Source of the DNA: a virus
Virus record (IMG/VR): IMGVR_UViG_3300042545_000949
Coordinates: 1 to 42,005 of that record
DNA: 42,005 nt
Direction: 5' to 3' (one strand)
This document shows positions 5,680 through 12,771 of the stretch, piece by piece. A program made the position numbers and the translations under genes. Under the pieces are notes generated by a model. The model was not told the DNA's origin. It was given only the letters and a program-made list of their open reading frames with translations, and ran no database searches. Each line of letters begins with the position of its first letter. The stretch's first letter is position 1.

Positions 5680-6390
5680 ATGCAAACCTATGATGAAAAT
5701 GAAAACCCATGGTTTACAAAAGACAGATCAGAAACAGTATTAAATAGAGTTAACAGATCTGTTGATGAAAAGATTACTGTTGAAAATCCAGGTATCGGAT
5801 TAAACATATACAAGAATACTTTTTCAATTGATGATGCAAATAGATATATAAATATTCTTGAATCAAATCTATCAGGTGATAAAAAATATAAATGGGCAGA
5901 GGCTACAGTTACTAACTCACCTAATCCAATTAAAAAAGCAAGAGACTGTGTAGATTTTAAGTATAAGCAAGAAAATTTAGGGCCAAGAGATGAAACAAAT
6001 GAAGAACTAATTGATCTTCATGAAGAGATATATCAAAAACTAAAATATTGCATAGATGATTATGCAAAATATTGGGGAATACATGTTGTTTATTATGAAG
6101 CATTTAATTTTGTAAAATATGAAGGTGAAGGAACGCACTTTAACATTCATGCAGACCACGGACCAGCATATAACTGCACAGTATCTGCCGTTATATACAT
6201 TAATGATGATTATGAGGGTGGAGAAATTAAATTTCCAAGATTAGATAATTATGTGCATAAACCACAAGTTGGAGACATAGCAATTTTTCCATCAAATTAT
6301 ATCTATGAGCATGCATCATTGCCAATGAAGACAGGAACTAAGTATTGTGTTGTTGTAATGACAGACATAAATGAACTTGGTCATAAATAG
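5680..6390 (+). CDS. 2OG-Fe(II) dioxygenase 1 (prolyl-hydroxylase-like)
   Basis: A 236-residue enzyme of the 2-oxoglutarate and Fe(II)-dependent oxygenase fold, closest in pattern to prolyl 4-hydroxylase-type (P4Hc) proteins. Iron ligands are H157-x-D159 (in FNIHADHG) and distal H211 (YEHASLP). The 2OG-carboxylate position ten residues later is K221 instead of the more usual Arg. The core 'Y-I-N-D-D-Y-E-G-G-E-I-K-F' and 'KPQVGDIAIFPS' are typical of the double-stranded beta helix. It should couple 2OG decarboxylation to hydroxylation of an unknown substrate. It is the first gene of the island, translated from a strong ribosome site, and overlaps the next gene by one base (TAGTG). It is closely related to the 7185 product. 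Confidence 0.9.
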   Translation: MQTYDENENPWFTKDRSETVLNRVNRSVDEKITVENPGIGLNIYKNTFSIDDANRYINILESNLSGDKKYKWAEATVTNSPNPIKKARDCVDFKYKQENLGPRDETNEELIDLHEEIYQKLKYCIDDYAKYWGIHVVYYEAFNFVKYEGEGTHFNIHADHGPAYNCTVSAVIYINDDYEGGEIKFPRLDNYVHKPQVGDIAIFPSNYIYEHASLPMKTGTKYCVVVMTDINELGHK

Positions 6391-7172
6391 TGAAGTCAGT
6401 AAACTTTAATAAAATAATTTTTAGATCTTACAAAGATTGGCTAAACAAAGAAAGTCCATCAGTTCCATCCCCTACTCAAAACACAATACCTGATTGGTAT
6501 AAAAATGCGGATAGATTTTTTAAGGATCCAATTACTAAAAAACACTATCCAGCATCAAAAGAAATTTGTCCTTTTCCAAAAGAAGGAACAAAAAATGACT
6601 ATGGAAAGATTCCTACATGGAAAGCCTGTCCAGCAATTATGGATTCATTTTTAACTGGATATATATTAAAAACTCCATGCGATATTAGATTTTTTAAAAA
6701 CAATAATGACATAATTGATGTTGAAATTTTAGATCAAAAGTATAAAGATTTTTGCAGTAGAAGACCACCTATGCCACAATTTAAACATCCAGAAGGTTTT
6801 TATCAGGATCATTTTGCTTGGTATCCAGATTGGGGATTTGAGCTACCAGAAGGCTATAGTGCTTTATTTATGACACCAATGAACAGATTTGATCTACCAT
6901 TTTTAAATACAACTGGAGTTGTTGATAATGACAAGGTTCATCTTTTAGGAACGTTTCCATTTTTTATTCCAATAGGATGGGAAGGAACTATTCCAGCAGG
7001 AACCCCATATATGCAAGTTTTGCCATTTAAAAGAGAAAATTGGGAGCATGAGGTAGAATTTCAAAATCAAACAACAATTTATGATAAAATGGTAAAGAAC
7101 ATGAAGTTTTACCGTCAACCAGATGGTGGGATATACAAAAATAAAGTTTGGAATAAAAGAGAATATAAATAA
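6390..7172 (+). CDS. DUF6065-like protein 1 (uncharacterised)
   Basis: A 260-residue soluble protein starting with GTG in a TAGTG overlap with the preceding dioxygenase. Recognisable elements are NTIPDWYKNADRFF (about 31-44), TWKACPAIMDSFLTGYIL (about 76-92) and FPFFIPIGWEGTIPAGTPYMQVLPFKR (about 188-214, split here by its motifs). These resemble an uncharacterised family seen in bacteria and aquatic phages, which I believe is DUF6065 or a relative. The protein is probably beta-rich and cupin-like. It has no identified catalytic motif. The repeated order dioxygenase-DUF-dioxygenase-DUF suggests a functional pair with the oxygenase, perhaps as a substrate-binding partner. The family name is from memory. 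Confidence 0.65.
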   Translation: MKSVNFNKIIFRSYKDWLNKESPSVPSPTQNTIPDWYKNADRFFKDPITKKHYPASKEICPFPKEGTKNDYGKIPTWKACPAIMDSFLTGYILKTPCDIRFFKNNNDIIDVEILDQKYKDFCSRRPPMPQFKHPEGFYQDHFAWYPDWGFELPEGYSALFMTPMNRFDLPFLNTTGVVDNDKVHLLGTFPFFIPIGWEGTIPAGTPYMQVLPFKRENWEHEVEFQNQTTIYDKMVKNMKFYRQPDGGIYKNKVWNKREYK

Positions 7173-7184
7173 AAAGGGGAAACT

Positions 7185-7862
7185 ATGAAAACTTGGACAG
7201 AAAAACAAAATTTAGGCAGCGGTATTTTTTTGTATAAAAATGTAATTAAAAAAGAATTTGATGTAATAAATACACTTGAGAGTGTTCTAGGATCAGTTGC
7301 TGGATATGGAGAGCTATCTCCTGAAGGAAACAAATATCACTGGATGCCAGCATATGTAGGATACAAAGAGCTTATGCCAGAATACAGAGATTGTGTTGAT
7401 TTTAAATTTAAAAAAACAGATATAGAAAATGATAAAAGTGAAAAATCTTTAATTTTGCAAGATCTATGGCAAAAAGTTTATGATGCACAGTTTGCTGCTG
7501 TAGAAGATTATCGTGCAGAATACAACATAATGGGCTTAAACTATTGGGAGGCATTTAATTTTATTAAATATGGTCCAGGACAACACTTTCAAGAACATCA
7601 TGATCATGGTTTTTCCTACAACTGTACAGTTTCTTTAGTTGCATACGTAAACGATGACTATGATGGCGGAGAATTAAACTTTAGACTTCAAAATTTAAAT
7701 GTTAAGCCAGAAGCTGGTGACTTGTTTATATTTCCATCAAACTATATGTATCCACACAGGGCAATGCCAGTTCATTCTGGTACAAAATATTCAATTGTTA
7801 CAATGTTAGATTTTAACAAAAAATTTCATACCCCAGAAATGTATACTCCAGATACAGACTAA
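7185..7862 (+). CDS. 2OG-Fe(II) dioxygenase 2 (prolyl-hydroxylase-like)
   Basis: A 225-residue paralogue of dioxygenase 1. Metal ligands are H138-x-D140 (FQEHHDHG) and H191 (YPHRAMP). The 2OG-binding position is K201 (SGTKYSIV), again Lys. Segments shared with dioxygenase 1 include DCVDFKFK, EAFNFIKYG, YNCTVS, NDDYDGGEL and DLFIFPSNYMY, which shows an origin by duplication. AAAAAGGGG lies 5-12 bases before the ATG. The stop overlaps the next start (TAATG). The substrate is unknown. Full conservation of the iron triad argues for an active enzyme. Confidence 0.9.
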   Translation: MKTWTEKQNLGSGIFLYKNVIKKEFDVINTLESVLGSVAGYGELSPEGNKYHWMPAYVGYKELMPEYRDCVDFKFKKTDIENDKSEKSLILQDLWQKVYDAQFAAVEDYRAEYNIMGLNYWEAFNFIKYGPGQHFQEHHDHGFSYNCTVSLVAYVNDDYDGGELNFRLQNLNVKPEAGDLFIFPSNYMYPHRAMPVHSGTKYSIVTMLDFNKKFHTPEMYTPDTD

Positions 7863-8575
7863 TGTTAAATATTTCTGTAGAAAAAAGGACTAAGTCTAAG
7901 ACAATCATATCTCCAATGTCAATAAAAAGAGATTGGATGGATGAAACTCCAGAAAAGCATGCGTATAGGTGTTTTCCAGTTACTCAGGCAAACATGATTG
8001 GTTGGAATTTAGCATGGAGTGAAGATGTTAAATTTATTTGGAATGGAATAAACGACACATCACAAGACAATGTTAAAATTTTAGGAGAAGATAGTTTAAT
8101 CTATACTGGAAGAGGGCAATCAAGTATAAGCTTTACAACAGGTCTAACATTTAAAACAGAAAATAATATTAGCTTGTTTACAATAAATCCAGTAAATTAT
8201 TTTAATTTAGAGTTTGAAGTTATATCTTCACTTATTAGTACTTCTTGGTTTGACAATGATTTTCCATTAGCAATAAAAGCAAAGGTTCCAAATAAAGAAA
8301 TATTAATAAAGGCAGGCCAGCCAATTGCAACAATCCTTCCAATTTCTTTGACGGCACTAGATAATACCTCAATTAAAATACATGACTATAAAGATGAAGA
8401 CAATGTAAGACAAAACAAACATAGACTATATGGAATTGCCGCTCAAGAAGTAAACAAGTCTGGTAACTGGACAGATTGGTACAGAGATGCAATAAATGAA
8501 AAAGGTCAAAGCTTAGGAAGTCATGAAACAAAGGTTTTACGTCTTTCAGTAGAAGATAACAGTGAAATGGTATAA
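7862..8575 (+). CDS. DUF6065-like protein 2 (uncharacterised)
   Basis: A 237-residue protein coupled by TAATG to dioxygenase 2. The N-terminal third carries HAYRCFPVTQANMIGWNL (about 33-50), the most typical element of the DUF6065-like family (C/F-P-x-T-x-A-N-x-x-G-W). Later segments 'LFTINPVNYF' and 'LIKAGQPIATILPIS' fit the same family and resemble the end of DUF6065-like protein 1. Its stop codon lies inside the -10 box of the next gene (TAA within TATAAT), an extreme case of compaction. No catalytic residues can be named. Association with the oxygenases is inferred from the repeated gene order. Confidence 0.65.
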   Translation: MLNISVEKRTKSKTIISPMSIKRDWMDETPEKHAYRCFPVTQANMIGWNLAWSEDVKFIWNGINDTSQDNVKILGEDSLIYTGRGQSSISFTTGLTFKTENNISLFTINPVNYFNLEFEVISSLISTSWFDNDFPLAIKAKVPNKEILIKAGQPIATILPISLTALDNTSIKIHDYKDEDNVRQNKHRLYGIAAQEVNKSGNWTDWYRDAINEKGQSLGSHETKVLRLSVEDNSEMV

Positions 8576-8576
8576 T
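8568..8576 (+). promoter_or_regulatory. Extended -10 promoter, leaderless start of dioxygenase 3
   Basis: TGGTATAAT, containing the upstream stop codon. Six bases separate it from the ATG at 8583, and no ribosome site is present. Confidence 0.7.
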
Positions 8577-8582
8577 CTAATT

Positions 8583-9257
8583 ATGGATAATTTAAACGCC
8601 TCTGTTGTAGTAAGAAAGCCTTCAATGACACCCTCTGGTTGGTTTGGTAACGGCAAAGAAATGATTGTTGAGCTAGAAAACTTTATGACTCAAGAAGAAA
8701 TAGAGTTTTTAGAAAAAGCTGCAAAGTCTTTAACTATATGGGATATAACTCAAAGCCATATAAATGAAAATGGAACAGTTGTCTATGACTCTGAATATTG
8801 GAAAGATAGAGTGGCAACTAGTCCAACTTTAGATAAAAATGATCCAACAATTGCTCCAGTAATTGCAGGATTATTTAAAAGGCTTAAGCCAATAGTTGAA
8901 GAGTTCTACAAGGTAAAGGTTATTCCAACTGGTACAACTATTGTTAGATGGCTTCCAGGCCAGTTTCAGAACCCTCATGCAGATAAAGAACTACACGAAG
9001 GCCCAGATGCAGGACTTCCTAATGATTTTCCAAACTATGACCTTTCAAGTCTATTTTATTTAAACGAGGACTATGAAGGTGGAGAATTATATTTTCCACT
9101 ACAAGGTGTACAGTTTAAACCTAAAAAAGGTGCAGCGTATTTTTTTCCAGGTGATATGAATTACGTTCACGGAGTAACAGAAATTAAAAGTGGTATAAGA
9201 TATACCTGTCCATTTTTCTGGGAAATAACAGAGCATACAGGAGATAGAAAGCCATGA
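8583..9257 (+). CDS. 2OG-Fe(II) dioxygenase 3 (prolyl-hydroxylase-like)
   Basis: A 224-residue enzyme. I start it at the ATG 8583 rather than the in-frame GTG 8562, because the GTG start would translate through the promoter box. Iron ligands are H132-x-D134 (FQNPHADKE) and H196 (NYVHGVTE); the 2OG-binding residue is R206 (SGIRYTCPFFW), the classical form. The core FYLNEDYEGGELYF and KPKKGAAYFFPG are typical. It is more like classical P4Hc/PKHD enzymes than dioxygenases 1 and 2. It overlaps the next gene by 4 bases (ATGA). Having its own promoter, it heads a second transcription unit in the island. Confidence 0.9.
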   Translation: MDNLNASVVVRKPSMTPSGWFGNGKEMIVELENFMTQEEIEFLEKAAKSLTIWDITQSHINENGTVVYDSEYWKDRVATSPTLDKNDPTIAPVIAGLFKRLKPIVEEFYKVKVIPTGTTIVRWLPGQFQNPHADKELHEGPDAGLPNDFPNYDLSSLFYLNEDYEGGELYFPLQGVQFKPKKGAAYFFPGDMNYVHGVTEIKSGIRYTCPFFWEITEHTGDRKP

Positions 9258-10003
9258 ACTTAAATAACAAAAAAAGAATAACAAAGGATATAGTAGTATA
9301 CGAAAACTTTATTGATGAAGAAACTTGTCAAAAAATGATTAATGTTTTAGATGCACAAGCAAATAACAATAAAATATCATGGATGCCAATTTCTTTTTAT
9401 GAGTCATACTCATCTATTCTTCCAAAAGATGGAGATCAAGAAGTTCTTGATACTGGATTAGTTCCAACAATTTTTTCAGACATTGAAAATATAATGCCAC
9501 AGGCAATAGCATCTATTCATAATTTAGATCCAAAAACAATTTCTAAGATTGGATACCATACACAAAAATGGGAGCCAGGGGCATATGCAAGAATGCACTC
9601 AGACAATACTGATGAACATGGAAACTCTGGAGCATTTACAAGAAGTCGTTATGCTGGATTCTTGTACCTTAATGATAATTTTGAAGGTGGAATACTTAAA
9701 TTTCCAGATCAAAATATAGAAATTAAGCCACAGGTTGGAATGCTTGCTGTTTTTGACGGTGGATTTAATAACATGCACGAAGTATCCTTAATAGAAAGTG
9801 GAGTAAGATACACAATAGGATCTTTTTGGGACGATAGAGAAGAAGATGCTTATCCACAAGAACTAAGAGATTCATGGGCAGCAGAAATGAAAGAAACAAG
9901 AGCAAAGCAAGAAGTTGAAAGAGCAAAATGGCAAGAAATTCTTAAAGAAGGATACAAGATTGATGATAAAGGAAATAAATACAAGATAAAAGGACTTGAT
10001 TAA
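9254..10003 (+). CDS. 2OG-Fe(II) dioxygenase 4 with charged C-terminal helix
   Basis: A 249-residue enzyme. Iron ligands are H115-x-D117 (YARMHSDN) and H175 (NNMHEVSL), with 2OG-binding R185 (SGVRYTIGSFW). The beta-helix core reads FLYLNDNFEGGILKF and KPQVGMLAVFDGG. Unlike its neighbours it has a C-terminal extension of about 55 residues (195-249) rich in Glu, Lys and Arg, predicted helical or coiled-coil, which could mediate complex formation. It is translationally coupled by the ATGA overlap with dioxygenase 3. The substrate is unknown. Confidence 0.9.
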   Translation: MNLNNKKRITKDIVVYENFIDEETCQKMINVLDAQANNNKISWMPISFYESYSSILPKDGDQEVLDTGLVPTIFSDIENIMPQAIASIHNLDPKTISKIGYHTQKWEPGAYARMHSDNTDEHGNSGAFTRSRYAGFLYLNDNFEGGILKFPDQNIEIKPQVGMLAVFDGGFNNMHEVSLIESGVRYTIGSFWDDREEDAYPQELRDSWAAEMKETRAKQEVERAKWQEILKEGYKIDDKGNKYKIKGLD

Positions 10004-10004
10004 C

Positions 10005-10664
10005 ATGGAAACATTTTTAAAAAAAGAACTTGAAGAAGCTGGCTTTGTTGTAGATGAAATTATGGAGAATGTTTTAGTAGTAGAAAATTTTATTTCAGAA
10101 GAAGAATTAGAAATAATTCTTAATATTATAAATGACACAAAAGAAGAAACATGGTTTATAGAATATACTCAAAATTTAAAACGTTTTTGTCTAGAAAAAT
10201 TTGGAAGAGATGACGTAGATAGCCTTGTTGCTGAAGGAAAGTTTGAAGTTACTAAAGGTTGGCAAGACAAAAATTTAAACATAGTTGATAACCCAATATA
10301 TAAAATAATTCATAAAAAATTAAACGTTTTTGTTCAAGAGGCAGATGATTCTTTAGGGCTTTCTGGTTTTGGAACTATACAAAGAATGCAGGAGGGTATT
10401 GAACTAAAACCTCATACAGATCAACATACTGACCCTTCAATTAAGTATGCTGCAATAATATATTTAAACGATGACTATCTTGACGGAGAACTTTTTTTTA
10501 AAAAAAATGAACAACTAATAAAGCCTAAAAAAAGATCTTTGCTTATATTTCCTGGAAATGATGAATTTGAACACGGAGTAAAACACGTTGGAAAGGGACC
10601 AATTAGGTATGTTCTTGTTGGTTTTGTAAAAATAAAAAATTTTTATAAGAATAATAAATACTAG
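10005..10664 (+). CDS. 2OG-Fe(II) dioxygenase 5
   Basis: A 219-residue enzyme. The ATG at 10005, one base after the upstream stop, is preferred to the TTG at 9996. Iron ligands are H137-x-D139 (LKPHTDQH) and H190 (FEHGVKH), with 2OG-binding R201 (GPIRYVLVGF). The core reads IIYLNDDYLDGELFF and KPKKRSLLIFPG. The N-terminal 30 residues form an acidic helix-rich lead. The sequence differs strongly from the other five, so these are old duplicates or separate acquisitions rather than recent copies. Confidence 0.9.
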   Translation: METFLKKELEEAGFVVDEIMENVLVVENFISEEELEIILNIINDTKEETWFIEYTQNLKRFCLEKFGRDDVDSLVAEGKFEVTKGWQDKNLNIVDNPIYKIIHKKLNVFVQEADDSLGLSGFGTIQRMQEGIELKPHTDQHTDPSIKYAAIIYLNDDYLDGELFFKKNEQLIKPKKRSLLIFPGNDEFEHGVKHVGKGPIRYVLVGFVKIKNFYKNNKY

Positions 10665-10676
10665 AGAAAAGAAAAA

Positions 10677-11372
10677 ATGATGAAAAAAACTATACTAGAA
10701 GAAAAAGTTTATTACTATGAGGACTGTATTAAAAATTTTGAAGAGCTAATGAAAACGATTGACAAACTAGATGAAATGGAAAAATCTGAAGGTATATCTT
10801 CTTGGTTAGACTGGACAGCATCTAATGATAAAACCTTTATCTACGGATTAACAAAAACCTATGACTTGTCTGAAATTAATAATATGCAAGAACCATACAA
10901 ATCTAAAATGCTTTATGTTTATAACACAATTTCTGAGTCTTTTTATGAAGTTTGTAAAGATTATGCCTTGGCTATGGGAGACACAGATGAGCCAAATTTA
11001 TTTCCTGTTTTTAACATAAAAAAATATAATGCTGGAGTAGGAATGGGATCTCACTTTGATCAAAATGACGGAGACACAACACTAAGGTATTCCTTTAACA
11101 TATACTTAAATGATGATTTTGATGGTGGAGAAGTATCGTTTACTCTTTCCGATTATGATAAAAGAAATGAAAGACCTTCTCCTGAACTAGATTATGACAT
11201 TGCAGTAAAAAATAATTCAGTTGATTTTGCAGTAAAACCTAAAGCAGGAAGTATTGTTATTTTTCCATCATCAGCACCATATTATCATACTGCTCACTTA
11301 GTAAAAAATAAATTTAAGTATATGATACCAGGACACTGGATACACAACGATATGCCAATGCGTAATCGCTAA
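10677..11372 (+). CDS. 2OG-Fe(II) dioxygenase 6
   Basis: A 231-residue enzyme. Iron ligands are H126-x-D128 (GSHFDQND) and H204 (PYYHTAH). The 2OG-binding position is K214 (NKFKYMIPGHW), giving the Lys form also seen in dioxygenases 1 and 2. The core reads NIYLNDDFDGGEVSF, and KPKAGSIVIFPS comes after an insertion of about 30 residues (155-186) containing a Pro/Asp-rich loop. That loop may shape a different substrate pocket. The start could be either of two adjacent ATGs (10677 or 10680). The ribosome site is weak (AGAGAAAAG). Confidence 0.88.
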   Translation: MMKKTILEEKVYYYEDCIKNFEELMKTIDKLDEMEKSEGISSWLDWTASNDKTFIYGLTKTYDLSEINNMQEPYKSKMLYVYNTISESFYEVCKDYALAMGDTDEPNLFPVFNIKKYNAGVGMGSHFDQNDGDTTLRYSFNIYLNDDFDGGEVSFTLSDYDKRNERPSPELDYDIAVKNNSVDFAVKPKAGSIVIFPSSAPYYHTAHLVKNKFKYMIPGHWIHNDMPMRNR

Positions 11373-11383
11373 AGGCAATAAGA

Positions 11384-12052
11384 ATGAAAACAGCAATAGT
11401 TACAGGGGCAAGTAAGGGTGTTGGGTATGCCACTGTAAAACTTTTATCTGAAAGTGGATACAAAGTTATTGCTGTTTCAAGAAACTTGTCAAAAGTCTCT
11501 AATCTTATTTGTGACAATGTTGAGGTGTATCAATTAGACATTACAGACTCTGTTGGAGTTAAAACATTTTTTGAAAAATATAAAGAAATATCTTTAGATC
11601 TTTTAGTGCACAATGCTGGTGGTGGAGCAAGTCCAACCACTATTGTAAACGAAACACCAGAAAATTTTAGAAAAGCATATGACATAAATGTAACTGGACC
11701 AATGTATATGTCTCAGTTGTTTGTTCCGTGCATGCAAAAATCATCTTCTCCCACTATTATTTTTATTAATTCTTTTGGTGGAAAGGTTCCATATCCTGGA
11801 GGCGGAAACTATACAAATGCTAAAAGAGGACAAAGAGGACTAATTGACACAATGCGAATAGAATTTCCGCAGTATAAAATTAAAATTACTGAGATTTGCC
11901 CAAGCACAATTGACACACAGGAGCAAAAAAAAGATAATGCTTTAACTGCAGAAGATATGGCAGAGGCTATAAGCTGGGTAGCATCAATGCCTAGCCACGT
12001 AAACATTAATGAGATAGAAATATGTCACATTAATGGAAATAGGTATAGATAG
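11384..12052 (+). CDS. Short-chain dehydrogenase/reductase
   Basis: A 222-residue SDR with a Rossmann fold. The cofactor motif TGASKGVG is at 7-14, followed by the structural NAGG (77-80) and N102 in INVTG. The catalytic residues are S130 (INSFGG) and Y143-x-x-x-K147 (YTNAK). S33-R34 after the second strand suggests NADP(H) preference, which is an inference. It is shorter than the usual ~250 residues and ends soon after the substrate loop. It closes the dioxygenase island and could oxidise or reduce a hydroxylated product or a sugar-like substrate. The real substrate is unknown. Confidence 0.88.
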   Translation: MKTAIVTGASKGVGYATVKLLSESGYKVIAVSRNLSKVSNLICDNVEVYQLDITDSVGVKTFFEKYKEISLDLLVHNAGGGASPTTIVNETPENFRKAYDINVTGPMYMSQLFVPCMQKSSSPTIIFINSFGGKVPYPGGGNYTNAKRGQRGLIDTMRIEFPQYKIKITEICPSTIDTQEQKKDNALTAEDMAEAISWVASMPSHVNINEIEICHINGNRYR

Positions 12053-12054
12053 TC

Positions 12055-12067
12055 TAACCAATGGTTA
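12055..12067. other. Small inverted repeat between convergent genes
   Basis: TAACC-AAT-GGTTA lies between the convergent SDR and lysozyme-like genes and overlaps the latter's stop. The 5-bp stem is weak; it could be part of a bidirectional terminator. Confidence 0.25.
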
Positions 12068-12607
12068 AAATGGAAACAGACTAAGCCATTCCTTAGTTCT
12101 TTTGGTTATACCCTTCCAAGCATCCCAGTTCTTTCCGCCAGCACTCATATGATATGCAATTTGTGAATTTATTACTGGATTAAATAAATCAGAGTTTGAC
12201 CTTAAATTAAATTTTTCCCGTCTTTCGGGACCTAGATTTCCAATCATATTAATTTGGAAAATACCGTATGAACTGTCTCCAGTTTTTGAGTTTCCATTAA
12301 AAGCTATTGGTCTTCCGTTAGATTCTTTTTTTGCTATAGCCCAGGCTTCTTTTAGTTTTTTACCCTCAAAGCCAACTGCACCCAAAAGCAAGTATAAATC
12401 TTTATCTGACAGTTTTGATGCATTTTCATATTTTTTAAGAATTGATCGTTTAGAAACAACAAATGCCGCTTTGTGGGCGGCAGGGGCTTCTTTTGATATA
12501 GATTGTTTTAGTAAATTATTCTTGGGGGTAGCATTAGCGTTATTAGCAAATACCGCTGAAGAAGCCACCATCAATAGTACCCCAAACCACACCTTAGTTT
12601 CTCTCAT
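12065..12607 (-). CDS. Secreted lysozyme-like / transglycosylase-type peptidoglycan hydrolase
   Basis: A 180-residue protein with a clear signal peptide: positively charged start, hydrophobic core VWFGVLLMVASSAVF and likely cleavage after an A-x-A site (about residues 21-26). The C-terminal domain (about 70-180) is lysozyme/SLT-like. E95 in AIAKKESNGRP is the probable catalytic glutamate, with SSYGIFQIN (112-120) as the glutamate-following 'G-I-F-Q-I-N' loop, then a C-terminal AYHMSAGGKNWDAW. A Sec signal would let it reach the cell wall without a classical holin; it may serve lysis or be a virion- or host-wall-active enzyme. It is the only rightward-block gene on the minus strand, with its own promoter and an AGGAGG site. 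Confidence 0.82.
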   Translation of the reverse strand: MRETKVWFGVLLMVASSAVFANNANATPKNNLLKQSISKEAPAAHKAAFVVSKRSILKKYENASKLSDKDLYLLLGAVGFEGKKLKEAWAIAKKESNGRPIAFNGNSKTGDSSYGIFQINMIGNLGPERREKFNLRSNSDLFNPVINSQIAYHMSAGGKNWDAWKGITKRTKEWLSLFPF

Positions 12608-12630
12608 AGTTTTTACCTCCTAAGAAACGA

Positions 12631-12652
12631 ATGAGACCCACGTTGGTCTCAT
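12631..12652 (-). promoter_or_regulatory. Hairpin at the predicted 5' end of the lysozyme-like mRNA
   Basis: ATGAGACC and GGTCTCAT form a perfect 8-bp stem with a 6-base loop. The predicted +1 of the minus-strand promoter coincides with the first base of the stem (12652). A 5'-terminal hairpin like this can protect an mRNA from decay or control ribosome access; the Shine-Dalgarno sequence is downstream and unpaired. Confidence 0.6.
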
Positions 12653-12657
12653 AATTA

Positions 12658-12666
12658 AGTATATCA
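12658..12666 (-). promoter_or_regulatory. Extended -10 promoter of the lysozyme-like gene
   Basis: The minus strand reads TGATATACT. About 7 bases downstream the hairpin begins. The leader to the ATG (12607) would be about 45 nt and contains AGGAGG. Confidence 0.6.
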
Positions 12667-12753
12667 TGTTTCTACTGACAAGTACAAGTCAATGTCCGAT
12701 TTGTACGTTATTTTAATAATAATTTTATAATAAAATATATTATTTTTTTGAAG

Positions 12754-12762
12754 TGGTATAAT
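12754..12762 (+). promoter_or_regulatory. Extended -10 promoter of the second fibre module
   Basis: TGGTATAAT with ATGs 3 and 9 bases downstream (12766 and 12772). Either gives a leaderless or nearly leaderless mRNA. Confidence 0.65.
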
Positions 12763-12771
12763 AGAATGACT

